64,000 nucleotides of DNA from Sphingomonas sp. R-74633 (GTDB lineage Bacteria; Pseudomonadota; Alphaproteobacteria; Sphingomonadales; Sphingomonadaceae): positions 1 to 64,000 of the forward strand of contig NZ_JACCFG010000004.1 of NCBI RefSeq assembly GCF_013416555.1, written 5' to 3'. The notes under the pieces were generated by a model. It made no database searches and was not told where the DNA came from. It saw nothing but the letters and a program-made list of their open reading frames with translations. Shown piece after piece: positions 1 through 8,518 of the stretch (position 1 is its first letter; each line of letters opens with the position of its first letter). Made by a program: the position numbers and the translations under genes.

Positions 1-364
1 TGAGGATCGGGGCGAGCGCGAAGCCCATATTGGCGGTGCCGAGCGTCTCCAGCACCGCAATCGACAGGCTGACCGGGAGCCCTTGCCCGCCATGCTCCGC
101 CGGCGAGCCGATCGTGCCCCAGCCGCCCTCGACATAGGCCTTGTAGGCATCCGCGAACCCGGCGGGCATCTTCACGCCATCGGGAGTCCATTTGGGGCCA
201 TCGGTGTCGCCAAGCCGCTCCAGCGGCGCCCATTCGCCGACGGCAAACTGGCCCGCGCCTTCCAGCACCGCTTCGGACAGTTCGGACGCTTCGGGGGAGA
301 TCTCGTCCAGGCGGACGATATGATCGAGGACGAAGCGCTGCTCGGCGGTGGCGGGTTTGAACAT
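1..364 (-). CDS. Acyl-CoA dehydrogenase, N-terminal part (cut by window edge)
   Basis: About 121 N-terminal residues are present; the gene runs off the left edge. The start is the ATG at 364. The fragment carries an N-terminal alpha-helical acyl-CoA dehydrogenase segment, including a WGTIGSPAEHGGQGLP stretch typical of the family, in the style of the DmdC-like, roughly 600-residue subgroup. Enzymes of this type use FAD to insert a double bond between C2 and C3 of an acyl-CoA. It lies 18 nt downstream of the TetR gene on the same strand, so the two are probably co-transcribed. The active-site Glu lies outside the window, so substrate class cannot be judged. Confidence 0.85.
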   Translation of the reverse strand, partial: MFKPATAEQRFVLDHIVRLDEISPEASELSEAVLEGAGQFAVGEWAPLERLGDTDGPKWTPDGVKMPAGFADAYKAYVEGGWGTIGSPAEHGGQGLPVSLSIAVLETLGTANMGFALAPIL

Positions 365-382
365 GGAGTCCTTCGGTGAAGT

Positions 383-1084
383 CTAGCTGGCCGCGGCGGC
401 GGCCCGCGCCTCGGCCCGGTCGCGGCAGATGCCCTCGAAACCGAATGCCAGGAAGCGGGCCATGCGGGCCTTGATGGCGGGAAAATCCTCGGACTTGCAC
501 AGACCGCCTGAAAGCTGGTCGATGCGCCCGGTGCGCGCGAGGGTCATGATCAGCGCGCCGGTGCCGAAGTGATAGCCCCAGAAGATATCCTCTTCGGGGC
601 AGCCGGGCATCGCCTGTTTGAGCAGGCCGATCAGGCGGAGCACGACCGGATCGAAATGCTTGTCGAACATCTGGGCACCCCATTTGGGCGCCATCGCGAC
701 CTGGGCGCCGAGCCCGGCGAAATTTCGCCAGCCCTCCCCGCCCTGGATGTAGAGATCGAGATCGGTGTCGAGAAAGGCGCGCAGCGCGCCCTCCACCGTC
801 GGCTTGCCGCGGCATTCGCCGGCATAGCGATCGAGCGCGGCCATACGCAGATCGGCGGTGACCGAGGCGCGGCGCGCGAAGACCGCGTCGAACATCGCGC
901 GCTTGTCTTCGAAATAATAATGGAGGAGCGAGGTGTGGACGTCGGCCTGCTGCGCCACGTCCTTCAGCGTCACGCCGTAGAGGCCGCGCTGCGAGAAGAG
1001 ATATTCCGCCGCATCGAGGATCTGTTCCAGCGTCTCGGCGCGCTGCTGCGCCTTGGTCCGGCGCTTGGGCTTGGCTTCGGTCAT
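383..1084 (-). CDS. TetR/AcrR family transcriptional regulator
   Basis: This 233-residue protein has a TetR helix-turn-helix at about residues 15-65 (ILDAAEYLFSQRGLYGVTLKDVA, then HTSLLHYYFEDKRAMFDAVF) and a helical ligand-binding C-terminus. I chose the ATG at 1084 because GGAG lies 6 nt upstream; the longer frame to 1153 has an uncharacteristic N-terminus. It sits between an acyl-CoA dehydrogenase gene and a TonB-receptor gene on the same strand. The context suggests it senses an acyl-CoA or other pathway intermediate and represses the cluster. The dyads at 3506-3547 and 11872-11885 are candidate targets; that link is inference. Confidence 0.9.
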   Translation of the reverse strand: MTEAKPKRRTKAQQRAETLEQILDAAEYLFSQRGLYGVTLKDVAQQADVHTSLLHYYFEDKRAMFDAVFARRASVTADLRMAALDRYAGECRGKPTVEGALRAFLDTDLDLYIQGGEGWRNFAGLGAQVAMAPKWGAQMFDKHFDPVVLRLIGLLKQAMPGCPEEDIFWGYHFGTGALIMTLARTGRIDQLSGGLCKSEDFPAIKARMARFLAFGFEGICRDRAEARAAAAAS

Positions 1085-1187
1085 TGTCGCTCCATCGATC
1101 GACGCGGCTCTGCCGTCAGCAACTGCCGGTGTGGAGAGGCCCGCGTGATCCATGGCTTTTGTCTATCTTCGTCCCGGATGCAAATAG

Positions 1188-1223
1188 CGCTCCGCGGACC
1201 GGCGCGAGCCGGCCCGCGGAGCG
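1188..1223 (-). terminator. Hairpin downstream of the TonB-receptor gene
   Basis: Perfect 10-bp arms (1188-1197 and 1214-1223) enclose a second 4-bp CCGG/CCGG stem with a 6-nt loop. It starts 5 nt past the stop of the TonB-receptor gene. Only a weak TATTTG tract follows on the minus strand, so it may be an attenuating hairpin or mRNA-stabilising structure rather than a full terminator. Confidence 0.5.
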
Positions 1224-1228
1224 GGTGA

Positions 1229-3451
1229 TCAGAAGCTGCGGCTGACGCGCACGCCGTACTGGCGCGGCGCCCCGGCGAGACGGCGGGTGCCGTTGATCGC
1301 AGCGACATAATGTTCGTCGGTCAGGTTCATCGAATAGGCCGCGATCGACCAGTTGCCGGTCGCCAAAGTGAGCTGCGCGTTGACGATGTCACGCGCCTCG
1401 ATCCGGTCGCCGCGCGCGACGTTCTGGAACAACGTGCCCCAGACTTGGCCGATATGCGCATAGTCGACGCGCGGAGTGAGCGTGGCGTCACCGCCCAGCG
1501 AAATGGCATATTGCGCGCCGGCGCTGAGCGTGAACTTCGGCGCGTAATTCTGCTCGCGCCCTTCGAGGTTGATGCAGCGCGCGCTGGCCGGACCGGTCGA
1601 CGGGTTGCAGAGCGCCGGGACGGCGCCGAGACGCGGATCGGCGGCGTAGAATTTGCTCAGCTTCGAATTCGAGACCGAGGCCGAGAAATCGAACGAGAAT
1701 GCGTCGAAATTGCCCTGCGCCGAGGCTTCGAGGCCGTAGAGCTTGGTATCACCCGGCACGTTGAACAGCGACGAGATGCCCGGCGAGCGCGGATCGACGA
1801 TGTTGATCTGGAAGTTCTTGTAGAGATTGTAATAGCCGCCGAGCTGGGTGCGCAGATGGCCATCCATGAAGGTGCCCTTCCAGCCCAGCTCGAAGTCGGT
1901 CACGTCCTCGGCATCGAAGGCGAGCGGCGCGACGCCGGCGAGGTTCGGCCCGTTGAGGCCGCCCGCCTTGGAGCCGGTGGCGACAAAGGCATAGACGAAG
2001 TTGCGCGGATCGAGCGTCCAGTTGATCGCGACCTTGCCGTTGAGCTTCTTGTTGACCGTCTTGTCCTTCTGGGGAAGCGACGCGAGCGGGCCCGGAAGGC
2101 CGGTGAAATAGGCGCGGGCCACGGCGTCGTTCGCCGAGGAAGTGCGCGACCAGCGGCCGCCGACGGTGATCTGCAGCCCGTCGGTCAGCTCATAGCCAAC
2201 CTGGCCGAACGCGGCGAGCGCGGTCTTGGGATTGGTGCCGACGATCTCGATGTCGAGCGCGGCGGGCGTGTTCGGCGTGGCGTCCGAATAATAGCCGCCA
2301 TTGGCCGGAATGAAGATCTTGTCGCTCTGGTAATAGCCGCCGAGCACCCAGGTGAAGGGGCCGGTGTCCGGCGAGACGATGTTGAATTCCTGCGACCAGA
2401 TCTCCTCGGTGATCTTGTCGCGGAAGGTGAGCGACGGCGCGGCGGCAGTGCCGGCAGCGCCGGTGCCGTCCGCATCGTAATTGATCTGGGTGGTGCCGCG
2501 CTGGAAGCCGCTGATCGAGCGGAAAGTGAGTCCGCTATCGGTGGTGTAGGCCATGTTGAGCACGATGCGGCCGAACTCGTCGCGGCCGGCCAGATAGGCA
2601 TTGCTGGCGACGTTGAGCGGATCGCCGGTCGCGGTCGCCGGGCTGGCAGGCAGGCCGCCATATTCGATGTTGTTGTAATCGCCCTTGAGCAGCAGGCGGA
2701 AGTTCGAGCTGGGCTGCCACAGCATCGAGGCGCGGCCGCTATAGTCGCGGCGGTCGCCCGGGTTGCCGGTCCAGCTGCCGCTCATGTTGTAGAAGGTGTC
2801 GCGGCGTTCCATGTTGCCGGCGAAGCGGAAGGCGAGCGTGTCGCTGACCGGCACGTTGACTGCGCCCTGCAGCTTGATGTCGTTGTAATTGCCGTATTGG
2901 GCGAGGCCGTAGCCGTTGACGCTCTGGGTGTCGGGGTTCTTCTCGGTGATGAACACCGCGCCGCCGGTCGCGTTGCCGCCGGCGAAGGTGCCCTGCGGTC
3001 CGCGCAGTACTTCGACGCTGGCAATGTCATAATAGGGCTCGGCCTGGAAATAGCCGGGGAGCGTGGCGACGCCGTCGCGGTACGTGACGACGCCGACGCC
3101 GATCGCGCTGGTCTGCTCGGTCTTGCCGATGCCGCGGATGTTGAAGGCGTTGCCCTGGCCGGTGGTGTTGACGGTGAGCGAGGGCGTGGCGAACTGGAGC
3201 TGCTCGACGCCGTTGATGCTCTTCTTGACCAGGTCCTGGCCAGTGAGGACGGTGGCGGCGACGCCGGTGCGCTGGAGGCTGGTCGAGCGGCGCTCGGCAG
3301 TGACGACGATCTGGCTCGACGGATCGCTCGCGCTGTCGTCGGCCTTGGCGGCGGTCGTCGGATCGGTGGTGGTGTCAGTGGTCTGCGCCTGCGCGGCGCC
3401 GGCAGTCATCAGAGCGACGGCGGAAACCGTCAGCCAGCAAAAGGCCTTCAT
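1229..3451 (-). CDS. TonB-dependent outer-membrane receptor
   Basis: A 740-residue TonB-dependent receptor with a signal peptide ending around AGAAQA (residues 1-22), a TonB-box-like IVVTAERR at about 48-55, a plug domain to about 200, and a beta-barrel ending in a terminal phenylalanine (VRVSRSF). It would import a substrate through the outer membrane using TonB-ExbBD energy. It lacks an N-terminal STN signalling domain, so it does not look like a sigma-regulator receptor. It lies between the TetR gene and the acyl-CoA synthetase gene; two TGATTCA-type dyads lie just upstream. The family name alone does not fix the substrate; the setting suggests an ester, fatty acyl or terpenoid/aromatic compound. 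Confidence 0.92.
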   Translation of the reverse strand: MKAFCWLTVSAVALMTAGAAQAQTTDTTTDPTTAAKADDSASDPSSQIVVTAERRSTSLQRTGVAATVLTGQDLVKKSINGVEQLQFATPSLTVNTTGQGNAFNIRGIGKTEQTSAIGVGVVTYRDGVATLPGYFQAEPYYDIASVEVLRGPQGTFAGGNATGGAVFITEKNPDTQSVNGYGLAQYGNYNDIKLQGAVNVPVSDTLAFRFAGNMERRDTFYNMSGSWTGNPGDRRDYSGRASMLWQPSSNFRLLLKGDYNNIEYGGLPASPATATGDPLNVASNAYLAGRDEFGRIVLNMAYTTDSGLTFRSISGFQRGTTQINYDADGTGAAGTAAAPSLTFRDKITEEIWSQEFNIVSPDTGPFTWVLGGYYQSDKIFIPANGGYYSDATPNTPAALDIEIVGTNPKTALAAFGQVGYELTDGLQITVGGRWSRTSSANDAVARAYFTGLPGPLASLPQKDKTVNKKLNGKVAINWTLDPRNFVYAFVATGSKAGGLNGPNLAGVAPLAFDAEDVTDFELGWKGTFMDGHLRTQLGGYYNLYKNFQINIVDPRSPGISSLFNVPGDTKLYGLEASAQGNFDAFSFDFSASVSNSKLSKFYAADPRLGAVPALCNPSTGPASARCINLEGREQNYAPKFTLSAGAQYAISLGGDATLTPRVDYAHIGQVWGTLFQNVARGDRIEARDIVNAQLTLATGNWSIAAYSMNLTDEHYVAAINGTRRLAGAPRQYGVRVSRSF

Positions 3452-3505
3452 ATCATCCTCCCAGGGTTCGCCCCTCTTTGAGGTGGCGCTTGCGACTCAA
3501 CTTAC

Positions 3506-3547
3506 TGATTCACGAATCAACTTCAACATTCATTGATTCATAAATCA
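3506..3547. promoter_or_regulatory. Two TGATTCA-N-AATCA dyads upstream of the TonB-receptor gene
   Basis: TGATTCACGAATCA (3506-3519) and TGATTCATAAATCA (3534-3547) are near-perfect inverted repeats 28 bp apart, 55-96 nt upstream of the TonB-receptor start. The second, with its flanks (TTGATTCATAAATCAAGATT), matches the minus-strand site near 11870-11887 at 18 of 20 positions. The shape suits a TetR-family dimer. Confidence 0.55.
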
Positions 3548-3554
3548 AGATTAA

Positions 3555-5177
3555 TTAGCGGGCGTCGGTCCCGAAACGGCGACGCAGCGCCTGCTTGTCG
3601 ATCTTGCCGGTCATCGCGAGCGGCATCGCGTCGACGCGCTCGATCGCGTCGGGCATCCACCAGCGCGGGATCGCGCCGTCGAGCGCGGCGCGGATCTCGG
3701 CATCGGAGGCGCCCTCGCCCTCGATCACCAGCACCGGGCGCTCGGTCCATTTGACGTGCGCGCGGCCGATCACGGCGACCAGCGAGACGCCGGGCAGATT
3801 GCCGACGATCGCCTCGATCTCGCCGGGGTTGATCCACTCGCCGCCCGACTTGATCAGGTCCTTGGCGCGGCCGGTGATTGCGAGATTGCCCTCGGCGTCG
3901 ATCGTCGCGAGGTCGCCGGTGTCGAACCAGCCCTGGCCGTCGGTGGCGGGGATGTGCTGGCCGAAATAGCAATGGACGGTGCTGGCGCCGCGGACCTGGA
4001 GATGGCCCTCGACGCCGCGCTGCGCGTGTAGTTCCTGGCCCTCGGCATCGACGAGGCGGAGATCGACGCCGACCGGGGGACGCCCGGCGATGGCGGCGCG
4101 GCCGGGATTGTCGGCGGGCGTGACGGTGCCGAGCGGGGCGAGCTCGGTCATGCCCCAGCTGGTCTGGCAGCGGACGCCGAGGCGCGACTCGATGCGGTCG
4201 ATCAGCGCCTGCGGCACGCCCGAGCCGCCGAGGAGGACGCGCTGGAGGCTGGGGAGCGTCTCGCCGGTCGCCTCGAGATGCTCGATCAGGCCGAGCCAGA
4301 CGGTGGGGACGCCGACCGCAAGGGTGACGCCTTCGCCACGGATCAGCTCGGCGAGGCTGGCGCCGTCATTGTGGCAGCCGGAGAAGACGAGCTTCGCGCC
4401 GGCGGCGGGGGCGGCGAAGGGCAGGCCCCAGCCATTGGCGTGGAACATCGGCACGGCGGCAAGGATCGAGTCGCGGGCGTTGATGCCCATGACATCGCTC
4501 TGGAGCAGCGACATCGTCACGAGGTAGTTGCAGCGGTGGGTGTAGGGCACGCCCTTGGGCGCGCCGGTGGTGCCCGAAGTGAAGCAGAGCCCGGCTTCCT
4601 CGCGCTCGGAGAAGCCGCCCCATTCGAACGCGGCGCCATGCTCGGCGAGGAGCTGCTGCAGCGTCCAGACGGGCACGGTAGCGAGGGGGAGCGGAAAGTC
4701 GGCGCCGGGTTCGTCGAGGATGAGGATGTGCGCGAGGCTCGGGCACTCGCGGGCGAGCTGCTCGGCGACTTCGGCCTGGTCGGGGCTGATCGCGAGCAGG
4801 CGGTCATCGGCCTGGCGGATCATGTCGGCGAGCTGAGCGACGCCGAGGCGCGGGTTGAGCGTGTGGCAGCTCACGCCCATGCCGAACGCGGCGTACCAGG
4901 CCTCCATATGCGCGGTGCTGTTCCAGGCGAGCGTGGCGATGCGGTCGCCCTGGCCGAGACCCAGCGCCGCGAAGGCGCCGGAGAGGAGATTGGCACGTTC
5001 CTGGAGCGCCGGATAGTCGACACGCGCGACCGGGCCGCCTGCCCCGCCGCCGGTGACCACTTGGCCCTGCGGATGCCATTTCGCGGCGTGCGCGATGAAC
5101 TTGTCGAGCGTCAGCTCATAGGGCTGCAAGCCGCCCAATTCCTGCGCACCGCTCGTCCGCAGCTGCCCCTCGTGCAT
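3555..5177 (-). CDS. Acyl-CoA synthetase (AMP-forming, ANL superfamily)
   Basis: This 540-residue protein activates a carboxylic acid to its CoA thioester through an acyl-adenylate. The P-loop SGTTGAPKG is at residues 201-209. Later motifs are GWFDTGDLATID, the hinge region around RAKDLIKSGGEWINPGEIE, and a C-terminal MTGKIDKQALRRRF containing the expected catalytic lysine. The start is the ATG at 5177 with GGAGAG 8 nt upstream; the longer frame to 5246 begins with low-quality sequence. A conserved 15-nt motif lies exactly 63 nt upstream. It should feed the acyl-CoA dehydrogenase and thiolase encoded nearby. Length and motifs fit medium/long-chain or aryl-alkanoate CoA ligases; chain-length preference cannot be read off. 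Confidence 0.92.
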   Translation of the reverse strand: MHEGQLRTSGAQELGGLQPYELTLDKFIAHAAKWHPQGQVVTGGGAGGPVARVDYPALQERANLLSGAFAALGLGQGDRIATLAWNSTAHMEAWYAAFGMGVSCHTLNPRLGVAQLADMIRQADDRLLAISPDQAEVAEQLARECPSLAHILILDEPGADFPLPLATVPVWTLQQLLAEHGAAFEWGGFSEREEAGLCFTSGTTGAPKGVPYTHRCNYLVTMSLLQSDVMGINARDSILAAVPMFHANGWGLPFAAPAAGAKLVFSGCHNDGASLAELIRGEGVTLAVGVPTVWLGLIEHLEATGETLPSLQRVLLGGSGVPQALIDRIESRLGVRCQTSWGMTELAPLGTVTPADNPGRAAIAGRPPVGVDLRLVDAEGQELHAQRGVEGHLQVRGASTVHCYFGQHIPATDGQGWFDTGDLATIDAEGNLAITGRAKDLIKSGGEWINPGEIEAIVGNLPGVSLVAVIGRAHVKWTERPVLVIEGEGASDAEIRAALDGAIPRWWMPDAIERVDAMPLAMTGKIDKQALRRRFGTDAR

Positions 5178-5239
5178 GCCAACGCTCTCCAAAACCTGTG
5201 TCTTTTTCTTCCTCGTTGGATGGCATCGGCCCCGGCGGC

Positions 5240-5256
5240 CTGTCAATCTTCATTTA
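5240..5256 (-). promoter_or_regulatory. Shared promoter motif upstream of the acyl-CoA synthetase gene
   Basis: CTGTCAATCTTCATT (5240-5254) is repeated exactly at 11862-11876. On the minus strand it reads AATGAAGATTGACAG and contains a -35-like TTGACA. In both places its lower-coordinate end is 63 nt from the start codon position of the following gene (5177 and 11799). No good -10 hexamer follows, which suits an activator-dependent or atypical promoter. Confidence 0.55.
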
Positions 5257-5271
5257 TTTTCTAGTGAACTT

Positions 5272-5292
5272 CTTGCATCGCTGATATGCAAG
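5272..5292. promoter_or_regulatory. Inverted repeat CTTGCAT-N7-ATGCAAG
   Basis: A perfect 7-bp inverted repeat with a 7-nt centre lies in the divergent region between the acyl-CoA synthetase and lipoprotein genes, 42 nt upstream of the lipoprotein start. It is a plausible regulator-binding site for the rightward operon; the regulator is unknown. Confidence 0.4.
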
Positions 5293-5333
5293 CCGAACGG
5301 ACGCCGGAAACACGGTGCCGACAGGAGAGTGTG

Positions 5334-5672
5334 ATGAAGGCTGGACGACCGCGCCTGTCTGCGCGCCGGATCACCGTGCCCCTGCTGGCAATGCTGGCGC
5401 TTGCCGGCTGCGACCGGAGCGACCCGAAAGCGGGCGCCGTCGTGGTGCCGACACCGAGCGCCGCGACGCCCTCCCCCAGCCCTTCCGCTCCCCACGCGAC
5501 CACGACAACCGATCATATCGAGCGGCTGCCCAGTGCAGCGCCGGCCTCCGCGCCTGCGCCGACGCCGTCCGCGCCGATGCAGGTCCGCAAGGACTTCACC
5601 GACCCCCCGCTTCCCGCCGAGCTCAAGGACGATGGCGACCTCAAGCCGTTGCCGCCGCCCCCGCCCCGCTGA
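5334..5672 (+). CDS. Proline-rich lipoprotein
   Basis: A 112-residue protein with a lipoprotein signal: positively charged start, hydrophobic core and lipobox LALAGC, giving an acylated cysteine at about residue 26. The mature part is low-complexity, rich in Pro, Ala, Ser and Thr, and ends in a polyproline stretch. The ATG at 5334 has GGAGAG upstream. I recognise no domain. It lies 52 nt before the secreted esterase gene and is probably co-transcribed with it; it may be an envelope spacer or anchoring protein. Confidence 0.75.
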   Translation: MKAGRPRLSARRITVPLLAMLALAGCDRSDPKAGAVVVPTPSAATPSPSPSAPHATTTTDHIERLPSAAPASAPAPTPSAPMQVRKDFTDPPLPAELKDDGDLKPLPPPPPR

Positions 5673-5724
5673 GCCGGTCGTCACAAGGAAGAACGAGAAG
5701 ACGAACAGGAGAGGAGAAACCGCA

Positions 5725-6687
5725 ATGAAGGCATTTCTTTCGCGTTTCCGGCTTCACATGGCCGCGCTGCTGCTGGCGTTCGCCACGGCATTCTTCGCCA
5801 ATCCCGCCGCGGCGGCGCCCTGCACGGGCATTTGCTTCACGCCCGGCGACTATTCGATCACGACGCTGCACAAGGGCCTGCTGCGCAACTATCTGGTGCA
5901 CGTCCCCGCCAGCTATACCGGACGCAGCGCAGTGCCGCTGCTGCTCGACTTCCACGGCTTCAGCAAGGACGCGAACAACGAGCGCCAATATTCGGGGCAG
6001 CTCGCCGAATCGGACAAGCGCGGCTTCATCGTGGTGTGGCCGAACGGCGTCGCGCTGTCGTGGAACGCCTATGGCTGCTGCTTCCTGGGCGATGCGCTCA
6101 ACGTCGATGACGTGAGCTTCAACCGCGCGGTGATCACCGCGATGAAGGGCTATGCCAATATCGATGCCGACCGCGTGTTCGTCACGGGCATCTCGAACGG
6201 CGGCGGCATGGCGCAGCGCATGGCGTGCGAGGCGGCGGACCTGGTCCGCGCATCGGTCTCGGTCTCCTATCCGCTCAACCGGCCGAGCTGCACGCCGGCA
6301 AAGCCAATCAGCATGTGGGAAATCGCCGGCACCGCCGACACCACGATCGCCTATGACGGCAGCACGCCGCCGCTGCCGATCCTGCCCAACGATCTCGCGG
6401 GCGTGCCGCTCGGCGTGCAGGGCGCGCGCGCCAGCCTGGCGGCGTGGAAGTCCATCCTGGGCTGCAGCGATGAACTCTACCGCGAGCAGCTGCCCGACGG
6501 TTCGCATTATGCCGGGTCACGCTTCGAGGAATATCGCAGCTGCAACGGCGGCGTGCGCACCGGGCTGGTGACAATCGCGAACGGCGAGCACGTGCTCTAC
6601 AACGGCTATAACGAGCTCGGCAGCAATCCCGACAAGGCGCCGATCGACGTCGCCCCGTATATCTGGGACCATTTCTTCAACCTCTAG
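5725..6687 (+). CDS. Secreted PHB-depolymerase/feruloyl-esterase family esterase
   Basis: A 320-residue alpha/beta hydrolase with a signal peptide (residues 1 to about 31, ending NPAAAA). The oxyanion region is LLLDFHGFS at 72-80, and the nucleophile elbow GISNGGG places the catalytic Ser at about 157; the acid and His lie in the C-terminal third (a NGEHVLY segment near the end). The family (LpqC/COG3509) cleaves polyhydroxyalkanoate, feruloyl or acetyl esters outside the cytoplasm. The ATG at 5725 follows a GAGGAG site. It sits between a lipoprotein gene and an MFS transporter gene, suggesting extracellular ester cleavage followed by uptake. Paired cysteines (33/37 and the Cys-Cys at 118-119) may form disulfides. 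Confidence 0.88.
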   Translation: MKAFLSRFRLHMAALLLAFATAFFANPAAAAPCTGICFTPGDYSITTLHKGLLRNYLVHVPASYTGRSAVPLLLDFHGFSKDANNERQYSGQLAESDKRGFIVVWPNGVALSWNAYGCCFLGDALNVDDVSFNRAVITAMKGYANIDADRVFVTGISNGGGMAQRMACEAADLVRASVSVSYPLNRPSCTPAKPISMWEIAGTADTTIAYDGSTPPLPILPNDLAGVPLGVQGARASLAAWKSILGCSDELYREQLPDGSHYAGSRFEEYRSCNGGVRTGLVTIANGEHVLYNGYNELGSNPDKAPIDVAPYIWDHFFNL

Positions 6688-6748
6688 AACCGATGCGCTG
6701 CCGGGCGGCACGCGTCGCCCGGCAGATCGCCTGACCAAAGGAACGATC

Positions 6749-8098
6749 GTGCTCCAAGTCTCCGAGGCGGCCGAAGCGCCCCAAACCCAGCCGCCATCGG
6801 CCGCGATCCGGCCGACCAAATGGAGCGTCATCTGGCTGCTCACGCTGACCATCTTCTCGGCGCTGACCGTAGGCGGGCTGCTCAGCCCGTTGCAGGAAGC
6901 GGTGAAGGCGGAGCTGCACCTCAGCGATCTCGACATCGGCCTGCTCGCCGGTGGCGCGACGGCGATCCCGATCGCCTTCCTGTCGCTGCCGATCGCCTGG
7001 CTGGTCGATCACAGCACGCGCACGCGGCTGCTGATCATCCTCGCCTCCTTCTGGGCCGCCGGGACGATCGGGACGGCCTTTGCCTCGAATTTCACGGGAC
7101 TGTTCGCGGCGCGGCTGATCGCCGGGATCGGCGCCGGCACTGCCTTTCCGGTGCTGATCTCGCTGCTCGCCGATGTCTGCATGCCCGATCGCCGCGGGCG
7201 CTCGATGCTGCTGGTGTCAATCGGCGCATGGAGCGGCGTGGCGGCGGCGTTTGCGATCGGCGGATCGCTGTTCGGCTATCTGACCAGCCACCCGGGAGCC
7301 GGCCTGCTCGGCATGACGGCGTGGCGCGAAGTCCATCTGCTCGTCGGCGTCGGCTCGGCGCTGGCGGTGCTGCCGCTGTTCCTGATCAAGGAGCCGCCGC
7401 GCTATGAAGTAGAGCAGACCAGTGTCTCGCTGAAGCTGGCGATGCAGGCGTTCTGGCGCCGGCGGAAATTCCTGGGCCCGCTGCTGATCGGCCAGTTGAC
7501 CGGCGGCATGGCCGAGGGCGCCGCGGCGATCTGGATGGGCTCGCTGCTCGTCCGCCAATATCATCTGGCGCCGGGCTCGTTCGGCGGCTGGGTCGGTGCG
7601 GTGATCCTGGGTTCGGGCATCCTCGGATCGGCGATCGGCGGCTTCGCGGCGGACGCCGCAGGCAAGCTCAAGATGCGCGGCGCGATCCTGCTGCCCGCGA
7701 CGATCGCCACGGCGCTGACCATTCCGGCCGGTGCCTTCTCGATCATGCCGACGGCGACCGGTTTCGCCTGGGTGCTGTTCGCGCTGCTGGTCGGCGGGAC
7801 GATCGTCAACCTGATATCGACGGCTGCGGTCGCGGTGCTGATCCCGAACGAGGATCGCGCCGTGACGCTGGCGGGGATGAAGATCGCCGGCACGATGGTC
7901 GGCGCGGGCATCGCACCGCCGCTGGTCGTGTGGCTGTCGACCTTCAGCACGGGCCAATGGGGCCTGGGCAACGCCGTTGCGGTGATGGGCGTGGTGACCG
8001 GCGCGATGTCGCTCGCCGGCTTCTGGATCGCGATGCGCAACGCGCCGCAGGAGGTGGCGCTCGACCCGAATACGAAGACGATCCCCGCCACGGCATGA
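6749..8098 (+). CDS. MFS transporter
   Basis: A 449-residue major facilitator with about 12 hydrophobic segments. It has the loop 2-3 signature region around AWLVDHSTRTRLLI and a MPDRRGRSML segment at the loop after TM4, as in Spinster-like/sugar-phosphate-type MFS proteins. The start is GTG at 6749 with AAGGAA upstream. It follows the esterase gene by 61 nt. It probably imports or exports the hydrolysis product or a carboxylate across the inner membrane; the substrate is inferred only from context. Confidence 0.9.
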   Translation: MLQVSEAAEAPQTQPPSAAIRPTKWSVIWLLTLTIFSALTVGGLLSPLQEAVKAELHLSDLDIGLLAGGATAIPIAFLSLPIAWLVDHSTRTRLLIILASFWAAGTIGTAFASNFTGLFAARLIAGIGAGTAFPVLISLLADVCMPDRRGRSMLLVSIGAWSGVAAAFAIGGSLFGYLTSHPGAGLLGMTAWREVHLLVGVGSALAVLPLFLIKEPPRYEVEQTSVSLKLAMQAFWRRRKFLGPLLIGQLTGGMAEGAAAIWMGSLLVRQYHLAPGSFGGWVGAVILGSGILGSAIGGFAADAAGKLKMRGAILLPATIATALTIPAGAFSIMPTATGFAWVLFALLVGGTIVNLISTAAVAVLIPNEDRAVTLAGMKIAGTMVGAGIAPPLVVWLSTFSTGQWGLGNAVAVMGVVTGAMSLAGFWIAMRNAPQEVALDPNTKTIPATA

Positions 8099-8105
8099 CG
8101 GGTGT

Positions 8106-8136
8106 GCCGGCCGGATCCACCAGGGGTCCGGCCGGC
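8106..8136. terminator. Hairpin between convergent genes
   Basis: Perfect 10-bp arms (8106-8115 and 8127-8136) with an 11-nt loop lie between the MFS gene and the converging ArsR/membrane-protein operon. No T-tract follows on either strand; it probably works in both directions or with Rho. Confidence 0.5.
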
Positions 8137-8143
8137 GACCGAT

Positions 8144-8518
8144 TCAGGCGGTCTTCGCGCTGCCCCGCAGCGTCAGGCAATAGCCGAAGGTCACCACGAG
8201 GCCGGCGAGGATCGCCGCCATCCCGCCAAAGGTCGCCACCGGTATCGGCGCGAATGCCCAGAGGCCGGCATAGGCCAGTCCGCTCAACGCCAGCGACCAG
8301 CCCGCCACGCGCTGCGTACGGTGAGGGGAAATGCCCGGGACGACGGTCTTGGGGATGCGATTGCCGAACGCGGCGGTCATCAGCCCAATACTGCCGATGA
8401 TCAGCCGCAACGCGGTTTCGGACTCGATATAGCCGAGCTTGCGCGCCATGCTCACACCAAGCGCCAGGACGATGATGCCCCCACCCCAGGCGAGGCTCCA
8501 GACCAGTTCCTTTTTCAT
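8144..8518 (-). CDS. Small integral membrane protein, possibly SdpI-like
   Basis: A 124-residue protein with about four membrane segments. The segment between TM2 and TM3 reads GNRIPKTVVPGISPHRTQRVAGW, which resembles the GN-PK-N-GIRTPWT...HR-AG signature of the SdpI family in degraded form. Its ATG overlaps the stop of the upstream ArsR gene by 4 nt (ATGA), so translation is coupled. In Bacillus, SdpR/SdpI is an ArsR autorepressor with an immunity membrane protein; this pair has the same layout. The assignment is tentative because the motif match is partial. Confidence 0.72.
   Translation of the reverse strand: MKKELVWSLAWGGGIIVLALGVSMARKLGYIESETALRLIIGSIGLMTAAFGNRIPKTVVPGISPHRTQRVAGWSLALSGLAYAGLWAFAPIPVATFGGMAAILAGLVVTFGYCLTLRGSAKTA

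Noticed and set aside
1310..3481. Long open frame (about 720 residues) on the plus strand, antisense to the TonB-receptor gene
   Set aside because: It is a GC-rich mirror of a real gene, with Arg/Ala/Gly/Val-rich low-information sequence, no domain, and no ribosome-binding site.
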